Translations under genes and position numbers: made by a program
The notes under the pieces: model-generated
What the model was told of the DNA's origin: nothing
Database searches by the model: none
The model's input: the letters and a program-made list of their open reading frames with translations, nothing else
Shown here: one piece after another, positions 1 to 11,400 of the stretch
How positions within the stretch are numbered: the first letter of the stretch is position 1
How the letters are laid out: every line of letters begins with the position of its first letter
Origin: Pontederia crassipes
Taxonomy: Eukaryota > Streptophyta > Magnoliopsida > Commelinales > Pontederiaceae
Direction of reading: 5' to 3'
DNA: 64,000 nt
NCBI GenBank assembly: GCA_030549335.1
Contig: CM060184.1
Coordinates: forward strand, 44,543,909-44,607,908

Positions 1-172
1 CATGCTCAGAGGAGAACTACCGACATTTTAGAGTCAATCACTCTAGAACTATATTTTAGAATAAAATGTTTACTGAAATTTGCATGTATAGAATATTTTA
101 ATTAAAAAAACATTGATTTTTTGTAAAAAAAAAAAATAATTTGAGTGGAAATATTTTTCCCTTAAAGGGTAT
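1..172. other. AT-rich sequence, no gene seen
   Basis: AT-rich sequence with a poly-A run near 124-136. I see no coding potential here. Confidence 0.5.
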
Positions 173-2240
173 TGTAACATCCCAAAATTGACCAACGTCA
201 CGTGGCTAAGATCAATCTGAAGACGCTACAAACGCTATGACATTGATCATAATATTGACTACTCGGTTAAGAATCAAAACACGCAAGCAAAGAAGAATGG
301 AATAATGAAAAAAATGTGAAAGATAACATTAATTGTTGGAGTCCAAGAGTGGCTACATCATCTCTAAATAAAAGTATCATAAAGTCTACATCAGAGTTTC
401 ATAAATGCGGAATAAATTAAAATAGATAAATAGGCTCTTTGGTTCATGTGATTTATCGTCGCCTGAGCTTCATCGCAGCACACCAACTCAACACTATCAT
501 TAACCTGATCATGTGAAAATCAAGCATAGGGGAGACAATGCTCTCGTAAGCTTTACAGCCTAGTGGGGAACCAATAATAATGTACAATGCATAACTCTAA
601 TTAGAGTAAATCAGAAATAAGGATCAACACTTATCTTGATTAGTAGCATGAACATAGAATCATCATAAATTATAGATCAAAGGGAAATCAATAGATATCA
701 ATAATCAATAAAATCAAGTGATACGTAATAGTCTTGGAATCAATAGCGTGCTTGATAATCATGATAACAGTTGATAATGATAACTTGATTTGATTTTCAT
801 GTTTCTTTACTTAATCATGCTTTTTATCTTAAATCATACTTAGAAATTAGGTGACTTTAAGTGCCTTTAAATTCATCATCCTTTACTTAACATAGGATGA
901 AATTTTATTTACTTATGAGGTATGCCAAGTTGCGGGTCAATGGATGATCAAGTCACGACCAAGGGAGCAATTCTTATCATAAAAGCACTTGACATAGGCT
1001 GGCAACCCAATGTTCGTCTTCCATCTTAACTTGTTAATCACTTTAGAATCATATATTTCATAATTCGTTATAGTCAGGGAGTCACTAAATCAATGATAAA
1101 AGCACTTGACATAGGCTGGCAACCCAATGTTCGTCTTCCATCTTAACTTGTTAATCACTTTAGAATCAAATATTTCATAGTTCGCATAGTCTGTGAGTCA
1201 CTAAATCAATGATATGGATAAATCAAACATGAAAGTCATTGTCTTAGAAGATCATATGTCAATAATCTAGTAATAATCGTGATTGTTTGGAACATGGACA
1301 TGTAGTATTCGGATCAGAATCAAAATCAGCAGAAAAGCATGAAGAGTAGATCTCGGATGCCATAACCCGGGCTAGGTAGAGAGTGGCCCGGGCTGGGTTC
1401 ATAGCATGAACCCAGTCAAGTGTAATCGACACTCGGGTGGGGTTTGTGAATAGTGTCGCGCAACGTCGGGGTCGACGTAGGACAAACTCGGGCCTGGTTT
1501 AGTGGAACCCGGGTAGGGTGAAAGAATGTCGAGAGGTCTTCCGATTCGTCGTTCACTAACTCGGGCAGGGTCTAGGGTGACCCGGGTAGAGTTCTGTGAG
1601 CATGGCCATGAAAGTAGTGTACACAGTCAGTTTCAGTATAAACCCAAGTCGAGTTTATAGAAATCTGGGCCGGGTCCTTATGTTTCTAGAATGCTGAAAA
1701 TCTATACTACAGTGCAGATCAAAGCAAACTATTCTACAAAGCATGGATGTATTGAATCTATAATTCTGGATAGCCATTTCAATGCAGACATAGATAGCAA
1801 AGCATGATTAAAGAACAAAGAAAACATGATATGATAAGTAATGGGTTCTAACAACCGTTCACCACAACAGATTAAAAAATAATCAAACAAAATATCACAG
1901 TTCAGTGGTTCTAATCATTCTTAATGATTCAATGTAATAAAAATTAATCAAACTTTGCAGAATTAACATGAGAGATCAGATATATCTATCTAATAGGGTT
2001 ATGCAAGGTGATTTTAGATTCATCCACCTGTTTCGCGATTGTTTCCTCGTCGGTCTGTCAAATCTCTCTGATATCATTCCCCTCTATGTTGTCCCTATGG
2101 CCGCATCTCTTCCCTTGGCAAATCCCCACCTGTAGGCCAATCCAGAACATGAAATGAGACATAGTGTAGGAGCGTGGGAAGCAGAAAAGAGTACGATACC
2201 AGGGTCTTTGGTGTTTGAGATGAGTAACAACTATGAAATC
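173..2240 (-). mobile_element. Degenerate LTR-like sequence (related to the 44.5-46.4 kb LTR)
   Basis: The block opens with TGTAACATCC, a short spacer and CACGTGGC at its plus-strand left edge. This matches the layout of the LTR at 44518 (TGTAACACTC, then CCACGTGGCAAG). Like that LTR it has a middle part rich in CCCGGGC/GGGTT motifs (about 1370-1680). I therefore read it as a solo or orphan LTR of a related Ty3/gypsy family in minus orientation. The right border is not clear and no target duplication was found. There are no open frames of note. It includes an internal 117-bp tandem duplication (listed separately). Confidence 0.45.
979..1212. repeat. 117-bp tandem duplication
   Basis: Two adjacent copies start with ATAAAAGCACTTGACATAGG at 979 and 1096. 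They share the run through AACTTGTTAATCACTTTAGAATCA and end with GTCACTAAATCAATGAT, with a few substitutions and a small length difference near the right end. It lies inside the LTR-like block. Confidence 0.85.
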
Positions 2241-2609
2241 ATTCAGGTGTGGGGGGGTTAACGGTGAGTAATGTCATTATTTTCCAATATTTGCATTTAT
2301 CTCCTCATAATGGTGCATTTAAATCTCCTATTTTTAGGGATCCTGGCACTATTTTCTCCATAGCTAGTTGGCTTTTCCGTTTTTGCTTTATTGCTATTTC
2401 TTCTCCTTTTCTCGGTCGTTATAGGTATTGACTTTCCAAAATTGTATACATCTTTCCACACCTAAGAAAGTTTTGTGTATTATCGAAAAAAAAGAAATTT
2501 GGTCTTATCCCAAAATTTTTAGGATGTGGAAAATATAAAAAAAATCACCTATAACTTTTTCCTTTTTAATTAATATTTACATGTGGGATGCATTATTATA
2601 ATTTTTTGT

Positions 2610-2830
2610 GATGCTCTCTAAATCATATGCACCTCTATCCTTCCTCTCTTCATTACTTTCTTTTTTCTATCTTTTTAGATTATTTTAATATTGTTATTTG
2701 ACTTAGAACTCATTTAATGAGAATTATGATAACTTAAGTCTATTAATGATTTTTAGTTAATGATGATGATTTGTAATTTATTTTAATTTAAAAGGTAACA
2801 TATTTTATATCTACTTATCATAAATTATTT
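2610..2830 (+). repeat. Diverged direct repeat, copy 1
   Basis: AT-rich sequence that contains TTTTTTAGATTATTTTAATAT-like text, a TTTAATGAGA...ATTATGATAACTTA segment and ATTAATGATGA. The same ordered set recurs at about 4660-4890. The two copies flank the inverted-repeat element at 3012-4285 in direct orientation. They could be the remains of an older duplicated sequence or terminal repeats. Confidence 0.5.
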
Positions 2831-2972
2831 TTGAATTTAAAAAATCACATATGTTAACCATATGAACGTTCCTTATTTTTTAGAGTAGGATACTAAATTT
2901 TTCTTGAGTAACACACCAACTTTTCTTTATTGTCAAGTAATATTTTTATATTATTACAATAGGACTTAGTAG

Positions 2973-2977
<5 letters not shown>

Positions 2978-3008
<31 letters not shown>
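2978..3008. repeat. (TA)n microsatellite
   Basis: An uninterrupted AT dinucleotide run directly abuts the left end of the 3012-4285 element. It makes the target-site duplication harder to prove. Confidence 0.9.
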
Positions 3009-3011
<3 letters not shown>

Positions 3012-3399
3012 GGGTTTAATGGGGGTCCTCCTCCTGTGAGGGGGGCCCCATTCGCGCCCGTCAGATGGAGATCCGACGGGCGCGGATGATGAGAGCGGTT
3101 TAAGATGAAAAATGAGCGGTTTGGTTCATCAATGGAAAAAAATGTGCGCGGTTCAACACAAAAAATCGAAGAAGAGACGATAACGACGGTGAACCAGCGA
3201 CGAAGATCGTCGACGTGCATCGACGGTCGCGAATCCTCGGCACGACGGATCGACCGCCGACTGCGAGCGGTTGGCCGGATCTAGCCGCCCGCAGCCAGAT
3301 CGGCCGCGAGGGCCAGATCTGGCCGTCGCCCGCAGTCAGATCAGCCAGAGCGGCCAAATCTGGCCGCCGCCCGCAGCCAGATCGATCGCGAGCGGCCAG

Positions 3400-3745
3400 A
3401 TCTGACCGCGTCCGTAGCTAGGTCAGCCGCGGGCGGCCGATCTGACTGTCCCGCAGCCAGATCGGCCGCGGGCGGCCAAATCCGGCCACCCGGGCGACTG
3501 ATTTGACTGCCTGCAACTAGATCGGCTGCGGGTGGCCAAATCCGGCCACCCGGGCGGCTGATTTGACCGCCTGCAACCAGATCGGCTGCGGGCGGCTAGA
3601 TCCGGCCAACCGCGCAACTGACCTGATCGCCCGCAGCCAGATCGGCCGCGGGCGGCTAGATTCGACCAACCGCACGGCCGATCTAGCCGCCCGCAGTCAA
3701 ATCCGCTGCCAACAGCTAGATCCGGCCAACGGTGACCAGATCGGC
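3400..3745. repeat. 60-bp GC-rich minisatellite, about 5-6 copies
   Basis: Successive units repeat every 60 bases around the core GCAGCCAGATCGGC(C/T)GCGGG followed by CGGC(C/T)A(A/G)ATCCGGCCA. Flanking sequence (3240-3400 and 3840-4020) holds shorter variants of the same AGATC(C)GGCCG words. The open frames across this stretch, on both strands, are products of the repeat and not genes. Confidence 0.85.
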
Positions 3746-4049
3746 CGCCGGGCGGATATATCGTGAGAGAGGGAGGGGAACGGAGAGAGAGTCGACGAAG
3801 AGGGAGCCGGACACCATATGAAGAGATTGTCGCCGTTGGGAGAGATCCGGCCGGCCGCCCGTAGCCAGATCGGCTGGATCTGGCCGCCCGCAGTCAAATC
3901 CGGCTGCTGAGCGGCCGGATCCGGCCGCCTCACCCGAGTTAGATCGCCCGTCGGGCGGCCAGATCCGGCCGCCCGCGCCAGATCGATCGTCGGACGGCCA
4001 GATCCAACCGCCCACAGCCAGATCGGCCACGGGACAGCCAAATCGCGAG

Positions 4050-4152
4050 AGAGGAAGACGCCGGGCGAGAGAGAGGGAGAAGGAGAGGGAGAGGGAGAGC
4101 GATAGAGGGAGGGAGAAGAGAGAGGGAGAGGGTGAGGGAGAGAGGGAGCGGT
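4050..4152. repeat. Polypurine (GA/GGA) tract
   Basis: About 100 bases of almost pure purine (GAGAGAGGGAGAAGG-type) lie between the minisatellite and the right inverted end of the Mutator-like element. Such tracts can adopt triplex DNA; this is inference only. Confidence 0.8.
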
Positions 4153-4285
4153 TCAACTTCGGTCGGTTCGAACCGTTTTTATCATATGAATCGCGCTCAT
4201 CATCTGCGCCCGTCGGATCTTCATCTGACGGGCGTGGATGGGGGAGTGGGTTCCTCCCCCCTTACAGGGGGACCCCATTAAATCC

Positions 4286-5177
4286 TATTTTAATATATAT
4301 GTAGATAGAGAGAGAGAGATTAATGAGTATGTAGAGCACCTGCTCTACATTTTAATGTAGCACTTATTTCTTATTATTTAATTATAATTTAGTATTAAAT
4401 TGATCATATACTTCTTGGATGAAATAATATATATTTATTTGGATAATTTGATAATAAAAGTGTAACATCTATGGCTAAATAAATTATAACCATCGAATAA
4501 TCATATTTGTTAACCCTTGAATAATCCGATGATATTGATTTTAATTACATTTACTATTTAATATATACTTTAAATTAATGTATAATTATTTTAATAATTT
4601 GATAAGTAAAATTAGTGTTCCGTCAAATGCTCTACATATATATTTTTCTCATATATATATAATATAATATAATTCTAGACATCAAGCACTTCTATTCTTC
4701 CTCCATTCTTTATTCTTTATTTCAATTTTTCTTTCTTTTTTGGATTATTTTAATATATGCCTTTGGCTTTATGAATAAACTTATTTAATGAGATATTATG
4801 ATAACTTAGGTCAATTAATGACCTTTTAATTAATGATGACAAGGCATAATTATTTTTTTAATTAAAAAGTAACATATCATATATTTACTTATTTTCATTA
4901 AATGCCTCCAACAGCACAAAGGACGGCGGCCTTGCACGGGAGGAGTTGGCACGTAAAAATAGTTATTATAAAAGAATTAAAGTAACATATCTTAACATAA
5001 TTTAATACTCTTAAAATAAAAAATTTTATAAGCTAAATTTTATGAAATATTTGTAAATGTTTCCTAGTTATTTAGTCAGCACTGTGTCTGCCTAATAATA
5101 TTTTAAGCATATTACAGATACATCATGAGACAGCATAGAACAACACACTTCCTTTATGCCATTGCACCTTTTTGCAG
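4286..5177. other. AT-rich intergenic sequence
   Basis: No gene was found. The segment holds a short (GA)n run (about 4307-4318), a small palindrome GTAGAGCACCTGCTCTAC near 4331-4348, and the second copy of the diverged direct repeat at about 4660-4890. Confidence 0.5.
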
Positions 5178-5258
5178 GGCAAGGAGTTTCGGGATGATAT
5201 TGACAACTTCAGTGCAATAAAATTTTGGATGGCATTAGACTGGTGGTACGAGTTATGA
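5178..5258 (+). CDS. Possible terminal exon of an unidentified plus-strand gene
   Basis: After a good splice acceptor (pyrimidine-rich stretch then TTTTTGCAG, ending at 5177) there is an open frame of 26 codons closed by TGA at 5256-5258. The peptide starts GKEFRDDIDNFSAIKFW and is rich in ordinary globular residues, unlike the repeats around it. It would converge on SMT1, about 200 bp beyond the SMT1 stop codon. I do not recognise the family and found no upstream exon, so it may be a gene fragment or chance. Confidence 0.25.
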   Translation, partial: GKEFRDDIDNFSAIKFWMALDWWYEL

Positions 5259-5462
5259 TGGACAGATATCTTTTGATGCATCAGGACAACACACCACATA
5301 AAGTAACACTGTTAATTGGTCAACAAAAGCTCCTCCTTCACACTGGTTTACAAATGCCGCAGGCTAGAACAAACAAGTTTATCGCCACGTTCGATAAATA
5401 AGTTCAACCATCAAAACAAGAAAAGATAACTTTTCGTGCTAGTAATACTACAATATCTTAGT

Positions 5463-8400
5463 TCAAGAGTCCCCAAGAGGCTTTCGGGCTAGAAAGAAAT
5501 ACATTGGTGTGAATATCTCCTTCCTGCAATAATCATTCAGATGAAAAATGTAAAACAAAGCATCGTAGGGTTTCTATTGTTAACTTATTGAAACAAATGA
5601 GAAATTGAATGTGCTTACCTTCCACCTTCAACCAGTCCCTCAGCAGCCTTTTCTAGGAATGCAGAAACTCTATTGCTTCCTGCTGGGGCTATACCAAGAT
5701 ATTCGAGTGTGTTAACCTATGAAGACAAAAATGGTTAGGCCATAAAACAAGCATATCTGAAAGCAAAGACAATATAACAAAAAAATGAAGGAATGTACCA
5801 TTGTTCTAGTAATGAAACGTCCAAAAGCCGTCAAACGGAAGCTTGTCAAGGAGAACCGGCTAGTATCCAAGGGCAAGTACCAAGATACAGGAGAGTCCAC
5901 TGCAAGATCTTTCTCCCATACAACCTTAACAAAGACGACTAATGAATGCCCATATTTGTTCATAAACATTTACTCCAGAGATTTCTAAACTAATCTTCTA
6001 CCTCAAAACCTGCAAGTTTCAAAGCCTCTAGGCACTGCCGTGTGGTTCTTATATCTGGAAGTCCATTACCCAGCTCAATTTCTGCCTTTGTTTTCTGGTG
6101 GCTTTCATTATTGGGATCGAAATGATCAGTCATGCACCATTCATAGGCTGCAAAACACTGGCCAGGCTTCAAGACCCTGAATATTTCCTTATAGCAGCCA
6201 ACCTTTAGAAAGAGAAAACAGCAAAATTTCAGTGCTAAAAACATTCTCAACTAAGATAAATGTATAGTTCTGAGAAACATTCACAAGAGCCATACTGGAT
6301 CAGGTGCATGGCAAGTTGCTTCAATTGCGTAGACAGCATCAAAAGTGTCATCAGGAAATGACATCTTCATGAAGTCAGCCTGCACATGCAATACATACTC
6401 ATCATGATGAATGACATAACTAAAACTTGAGAATAAAATTCACAAGAAAATAGTAACACATACCTTAACAAAGTCACAAGTGCCGCTTACTCCTGCAATG
6501 CGATTGAGCTCCTGTAATTTTGGTATCATTAGAAGAAAAACAGAAAATAAGCTTTGGAGCATTTCATGGCTGTTTAGTTTACATTCAGCATCTTCATTTG
6601 TATTATCTAATGCACAAATTTTACGCATAAAACTAGATGATATAAGTATCTTGTTTGGTTCTAATAAAAAAAAACTAATGTTTTTCTTAAGGGTACAACA
6701 ACTAATGTTGATAGTTGTTCAGTTTTTAGTTCAGTAATCCAAGGGTCTGTATCGTAGAAAAATCATGTTGCCATATGCAAGCTAGCATTACACAAAAGAG
6801 TGTTTGTAAAATAAAAAATAGTAAATGCAGATGAATAATCATGAATGTGAATCAAACAGTCTCTAAGTTGTGACATTAACTTTCAGTAAATAAATAAACA
6901 CTTTTTTATCATGACATGATCACAAAAAAATCTATCTACTCACTTTTCCCCTTGAAATCTGGTATTCATTGTTGTTTAGGCCGGTGATGGATGTTGAACT
7001 GCAAAAGATTCCCATGTGAACCATTTAGTGACAAACTATCAAATGTATAACAGATCAAAATAGAATCTCTTTCCAAAGAAAAGGATGACTTCAGAACTTG
7101 ATTGGTTGTATTTTCATTATGTACACATACAAGTCTGTGTTAAGGCAAAAAGCAAAGATGTGGGGACCAGGCCACCAAAAAGCCAGCCTCCATCAAAGTA
7201 TGACACTAAACAAGCAATTGCATCTGTATCACAAGGCTTGCTACATCTAAAATGTTCTTCAGAGCATATCCTGATGATAAGCCAAACTGAGCTTTATCAA
7301 TGCCTAAACAAGTCAGCATATGGTTACAACGTATTTACAAAAAAAATTAAATACTCTTTTGAGGAATAATGAGTAATTAGTTCATTAGGGAAACACTGGT
7401 TTATAAATCATTAAGTTAGTGATGTAAAATACAATGGGGTATTTTTAGAGGAAATACAAAGGGAGTTTAGATGACATTTAAATGTATGAGGAATTGTATA
7501 ATCCAAAACAAGTGCGAGTGCTTGGTGAAAAATTCTCTACCACTCAAAGAGCAAGGCTTCAATCCGACAAGCCAATTCCTTAACTAAGCACACAAAGGTA
7601 CATTGTCTTAATGTTATTTTATAAGAAGCAAGTTTGCAGTGATCGGTATCTTTGGAATTTTTAATAAGAAGTCATATTGTTAAACATACTTTGGATTTCA
7701 CAATTTTGGATTCAACAAATAACAACAACAACAACAAAGCCTTATCCCACTAGGTAGGGTCGGCTACATGGATCATACGACGCCATTCCGCTCTATTAGT
7801 AACCAAACCTTTCAGTATATTATTCACCAATAGATCTTACTCTATTAGTTCGCCAAGTGTCGGCCTTGGCCTCCCTCTCCCTCTTTTAATCGGACTCCAG
7901 ATTATTTGATCTACTCTTCTTACTGGCGCATCTAATGGTCTTCTCTGAACATGACCAAATCATCTCAAACGATTCAATTTTGGATTCAACAAAAAGAATA
8001 ATAAAGTACTATATTAATACAAAAGATGCAATTCATACTGCATCCAGTCTTGAGCATGGACTATTCTGGACAACTAATGCTGAAAAAAAAAGTCCGAGCA
8101 GACAAAAAATAAAAGACTGAATAAAGTGAACATGAAACTGGAGCAAGGAGCAAGAGTGAAATTGGCTAAAAGACTGCAACATAGTTTAATGCTTGATGCA
8201 CCTGAATGACTTCATACCTAACATAGATCTAAAGGGCTAAAATGACATGGGACATGAAAAGAGAATATGCCACAAAATCTGACGGAAGAAAGATCTGGCA
8301 ATGGATCTAACAGAAGTACACTGGCACAACTAGTACATAAAATCATGAGACAATGAATGGCATCACCTAAATCTAGCAATCTCTCGTAGAGGCCCACCAA

Positions 8401-11400
8401 TTCCACAGCCTACATCCAACACCTACAAGAAAACAAAAATGTTAGCAATTAAAATATTACACAGGCTATACAACCTTCACATCCGAACAAGAAGTTATGA
8501 GAAACTAAATAAACCTTCATCCCAGCTTTCAGTCCCAATTGTAAGGCAAGAAAATGTTCATGGCGCTTAATGCTTTCGCGTAAAGATTCTCCTTGCCATC
8601 TTCATATATAAATTGTAGAAATAAGTTTGAGAATCACAATATCATTATGTAGACAAGAAAAAGAATCATGTGACAAGGAATGCACCAGTGCTTACCTGGG
8701 AGCAAAATGGAATGACTCTCCCCAACCAAACTCATAGAAGCTAGTAGCAAGATCATAGTATTTATTTACCTGAAGTACAAGGAAAATATCAAGAACAAAG
8801 AACCTAAATTGCAATCTTAAACCTTAAGCGACGAAAAGAGTTAGTAACTAATTTATCTAATATTACACAAACATAAATGATTACATGAAACCTAGCATAT
8901 ACATGTTAAACTGGGATGCCAATCATGAAACATCTTCTGTGTTGAAATTATTTTCTTCTAGACAACATCAAAAACTTTTATCAATATAGGAAGATAAAAT
9001 ATTCTGTAGAGAGTAATTTTCTCTGAGGAATAAAGAAGCCAAGCAACTCCGCCTATGTTTTATAGCCAGTCCCAAGCCCGGATAAAGGAGGGTTGTGTTA
9101 GGCCCCGACAGCCAGCGTAAAACCCTGTCGAATCTTATGAACATGGATCAACGAATAGGAATGACGTCGTATGATCCATGTAGCCGACCCCACCTAATGG
9201 GATAAGGCTTTGTTGTTGTTGTTGTTGTTGAATAAAGAAGCCAAGCATGTGAAAGCATTCTCAGTCACCAACAAGTGGCCCCAGCAAATTGGCTATCCAT
9301 AAAGAAAACTTGAAAAGAAAAAGAATACTGAATCACATAAAGGACATCCTAATGAAGGTAAACAAGTTTTGAGTTAACAAATCATAGGCATATGTATGCG
9401 AGTTTATCTCTATTCAATTCAAATCTCTGTGATTGGATATTGAAATATGCGCATTGCTGCCTAGAAAACAAAAGCTAAGAAAAATTACATACTAATTATC
9501 ACGCATAATAAATTGTGTAAATAGCTCCCAATCTTGTGGAAAAAGAAAGGAATACTATGGTAAATAGTTTTCAATTATTCAGTTATGATTCTGTTTTAAC
9601 TAAAAAAATTATATTATCGATACAACAAAAATAATCTTCAAGCAATGCATACATGAAATCCGCAGAGAGAAAAATTACATATAGGGTATAGAGGTTACCA
9701 TATCACTGTAGTTTGCTTTTCTTGTTTCCTCATCCCCTCCAAAGCAGACATGATACTTTTCATACCTAGAGTAGAAGGATATCAGTAACTTGTTCATCAA
9801 AAGATGCAGTTGAAGAGCTTTGGAACATTTTAGGTATTATAAAAAGTTTCATGAAAGGAAAAAAAAGACTATACAAGTAAAAATTAAGCACACATAAGAC
9901 ATATTACCTTTCTTTTGGGGATGAATTGCATATCTGAAACCTAAGTTTTTTTTTTTCATTTTGAATGTCTCATTTAGGAGACTTTGGTTCCTTATTAAGG
10001 GCTATTGATGCCTTTGTTTGGTTTGTTCTAGGCGCTTAGTATAATGCAATGGATCGTTAACTATTACCTGAGATGATTGTTTGGCCCTAAAAGATGAAAG
10101 GGAAGAGACAAGTAGAAGATCTCATGTTTTTCTTCTTTCGAGTACAAATGATAAGTTTAAGCAAAATGCGCACACTACTTTAAGTAAAAAAAACTACTCA
10201 TAACTGGCTTATAAGTAATATCTTAAAGCAAGAAAGAATAAGGTCTTTCGAGAAAAATGAAGAAAGTATTGTTTCAAAAAAAGAATAAAGTAACAAATAA
10301 CAAAAGCCTTCCGTGAAGAAGGCTTCAAATTACAAGATCTGATAAATTAATAGGTTTATGTAAATCTAGAAGAAAAGGAGTAAATTGAATAAGTTCACAT
10401 TAATGCAAAAAGAATGAGATAAGAATGCAACAATGGTAATTGATAGAAGAAAGAATAATTTCTAGGTACAGTACTATATGGAAAAGAATATCTGTTTAAA
10501 GGGAAAGGACCACTACAAGTGTTGGGTGGTAATCTGTTCTGTACTAAAAGCTGCAAATAAATGAGAAGTGTGATGCAAAGAAAAAAAAGATAAAATTGAA
10601 AACAGCCATATATGTCACCCTTAGCGCATAGTCATACAATCAACTCCCACTTTCTAGCAAAAATGATTATGTGATGTATAGAGTATCGGCCTTGAGTTTC
10701 TCCAAGTATGAATCTCAGATTATACAAGTAAAAATTAAGCACACATAAGACATATTACCTTTCTTTTGGGGATGAATTGCATATCTGAAACCTAAGTTTT
10801 TTTTTTCATTTTGAATGTCTCATTTAGGAGACTTTGGTTCCTTATTAAGGGCTATTGATGCCTTTGTTTGGTTTGTTCTAGGCGCTTAGTATAATGCAAT
10901 GGACCGTTAACTATTACCTGAGATGATTGTTTGGCCCTAAAAGATGAAAGGGAAGAGACAAGTAGAAGATCTCATGTTTTTCTTCTTTCGAGTACAAATG
11001 ATAAGTTTAAGCAAAATGCGCACACTACTTTAAGTAAAAAAAACTACTCATAACTGGCTTATAAGTAATATCTTAAAGCAAGAAAGAATAAGGTCTTTCG
11101 AGAAAAATGAAGAAAGTATTGTTTCAAAAAAAGAATAAAGTAACAAATAACAAAAGCCTTCCGTGAAGAAGGCTTCAAATTACAAGATCTGATAAATTAA
11201 TAGGTTTATGTAAATCTAGAAGAAAAGGAGTAAATTGAATAAGTTCACATTAATGCAAAAAGAATGAGATAAGAATGCAACAATGGTAATTGATAGAAGA
11301 AAGAATAATTTCTAGGTACAGTACTATATGGAAAAGAATATCTGTTTAAAGGGAAAGGACCACTACAAGTGTTGGGTGGTAATCTGTTCTGTACTAAAAC

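Larger units (their letters stand above)
3012..4285. mobile_element. Mutator-like (MULE/Pack-MULE-like) inverted-repeat element
   Basis: The left end begins GGGTTTAATGGGGGTCC and the right end, read on the minus strand, begins GGATTTAATGGGGTCCCC. Both ends then carry CGCCCGTCAGATG(G/A)AGATCCGACGGGCGC and a GATGATGAG motif, giving inverted repeats of roughly 120 bp. The flanks are TATATTAAT (3003-3011) and TATTTTAAT (4286-4294), a 9-bp duplication with one mismatch, the size expected of Mutator-like elements. The interior has no transposase. It is GC-rich, with a 60-bp minisatellite and a purine tract. The Mutator assignment rests on the 9-bp duplication and long inverted ends, and the left flank is simple AT repeat, so it is not certain. 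Confidence 0.65.

Noticed and set aside
3400..3745. Regular 60-bp repeats that might suggest a CRISPR array
   Set aside because: Units are contiguous and drift gradually, without unique spacers, and the DNA is eukaryotic; it is a minisatellite.
6480..7369. Plus-strand open frames of 85-94 codons within SMT1
   Set aside because: They are antisense to SMT1 exons 6-7 and introns; the minus-strand exon structure explains the sequence.
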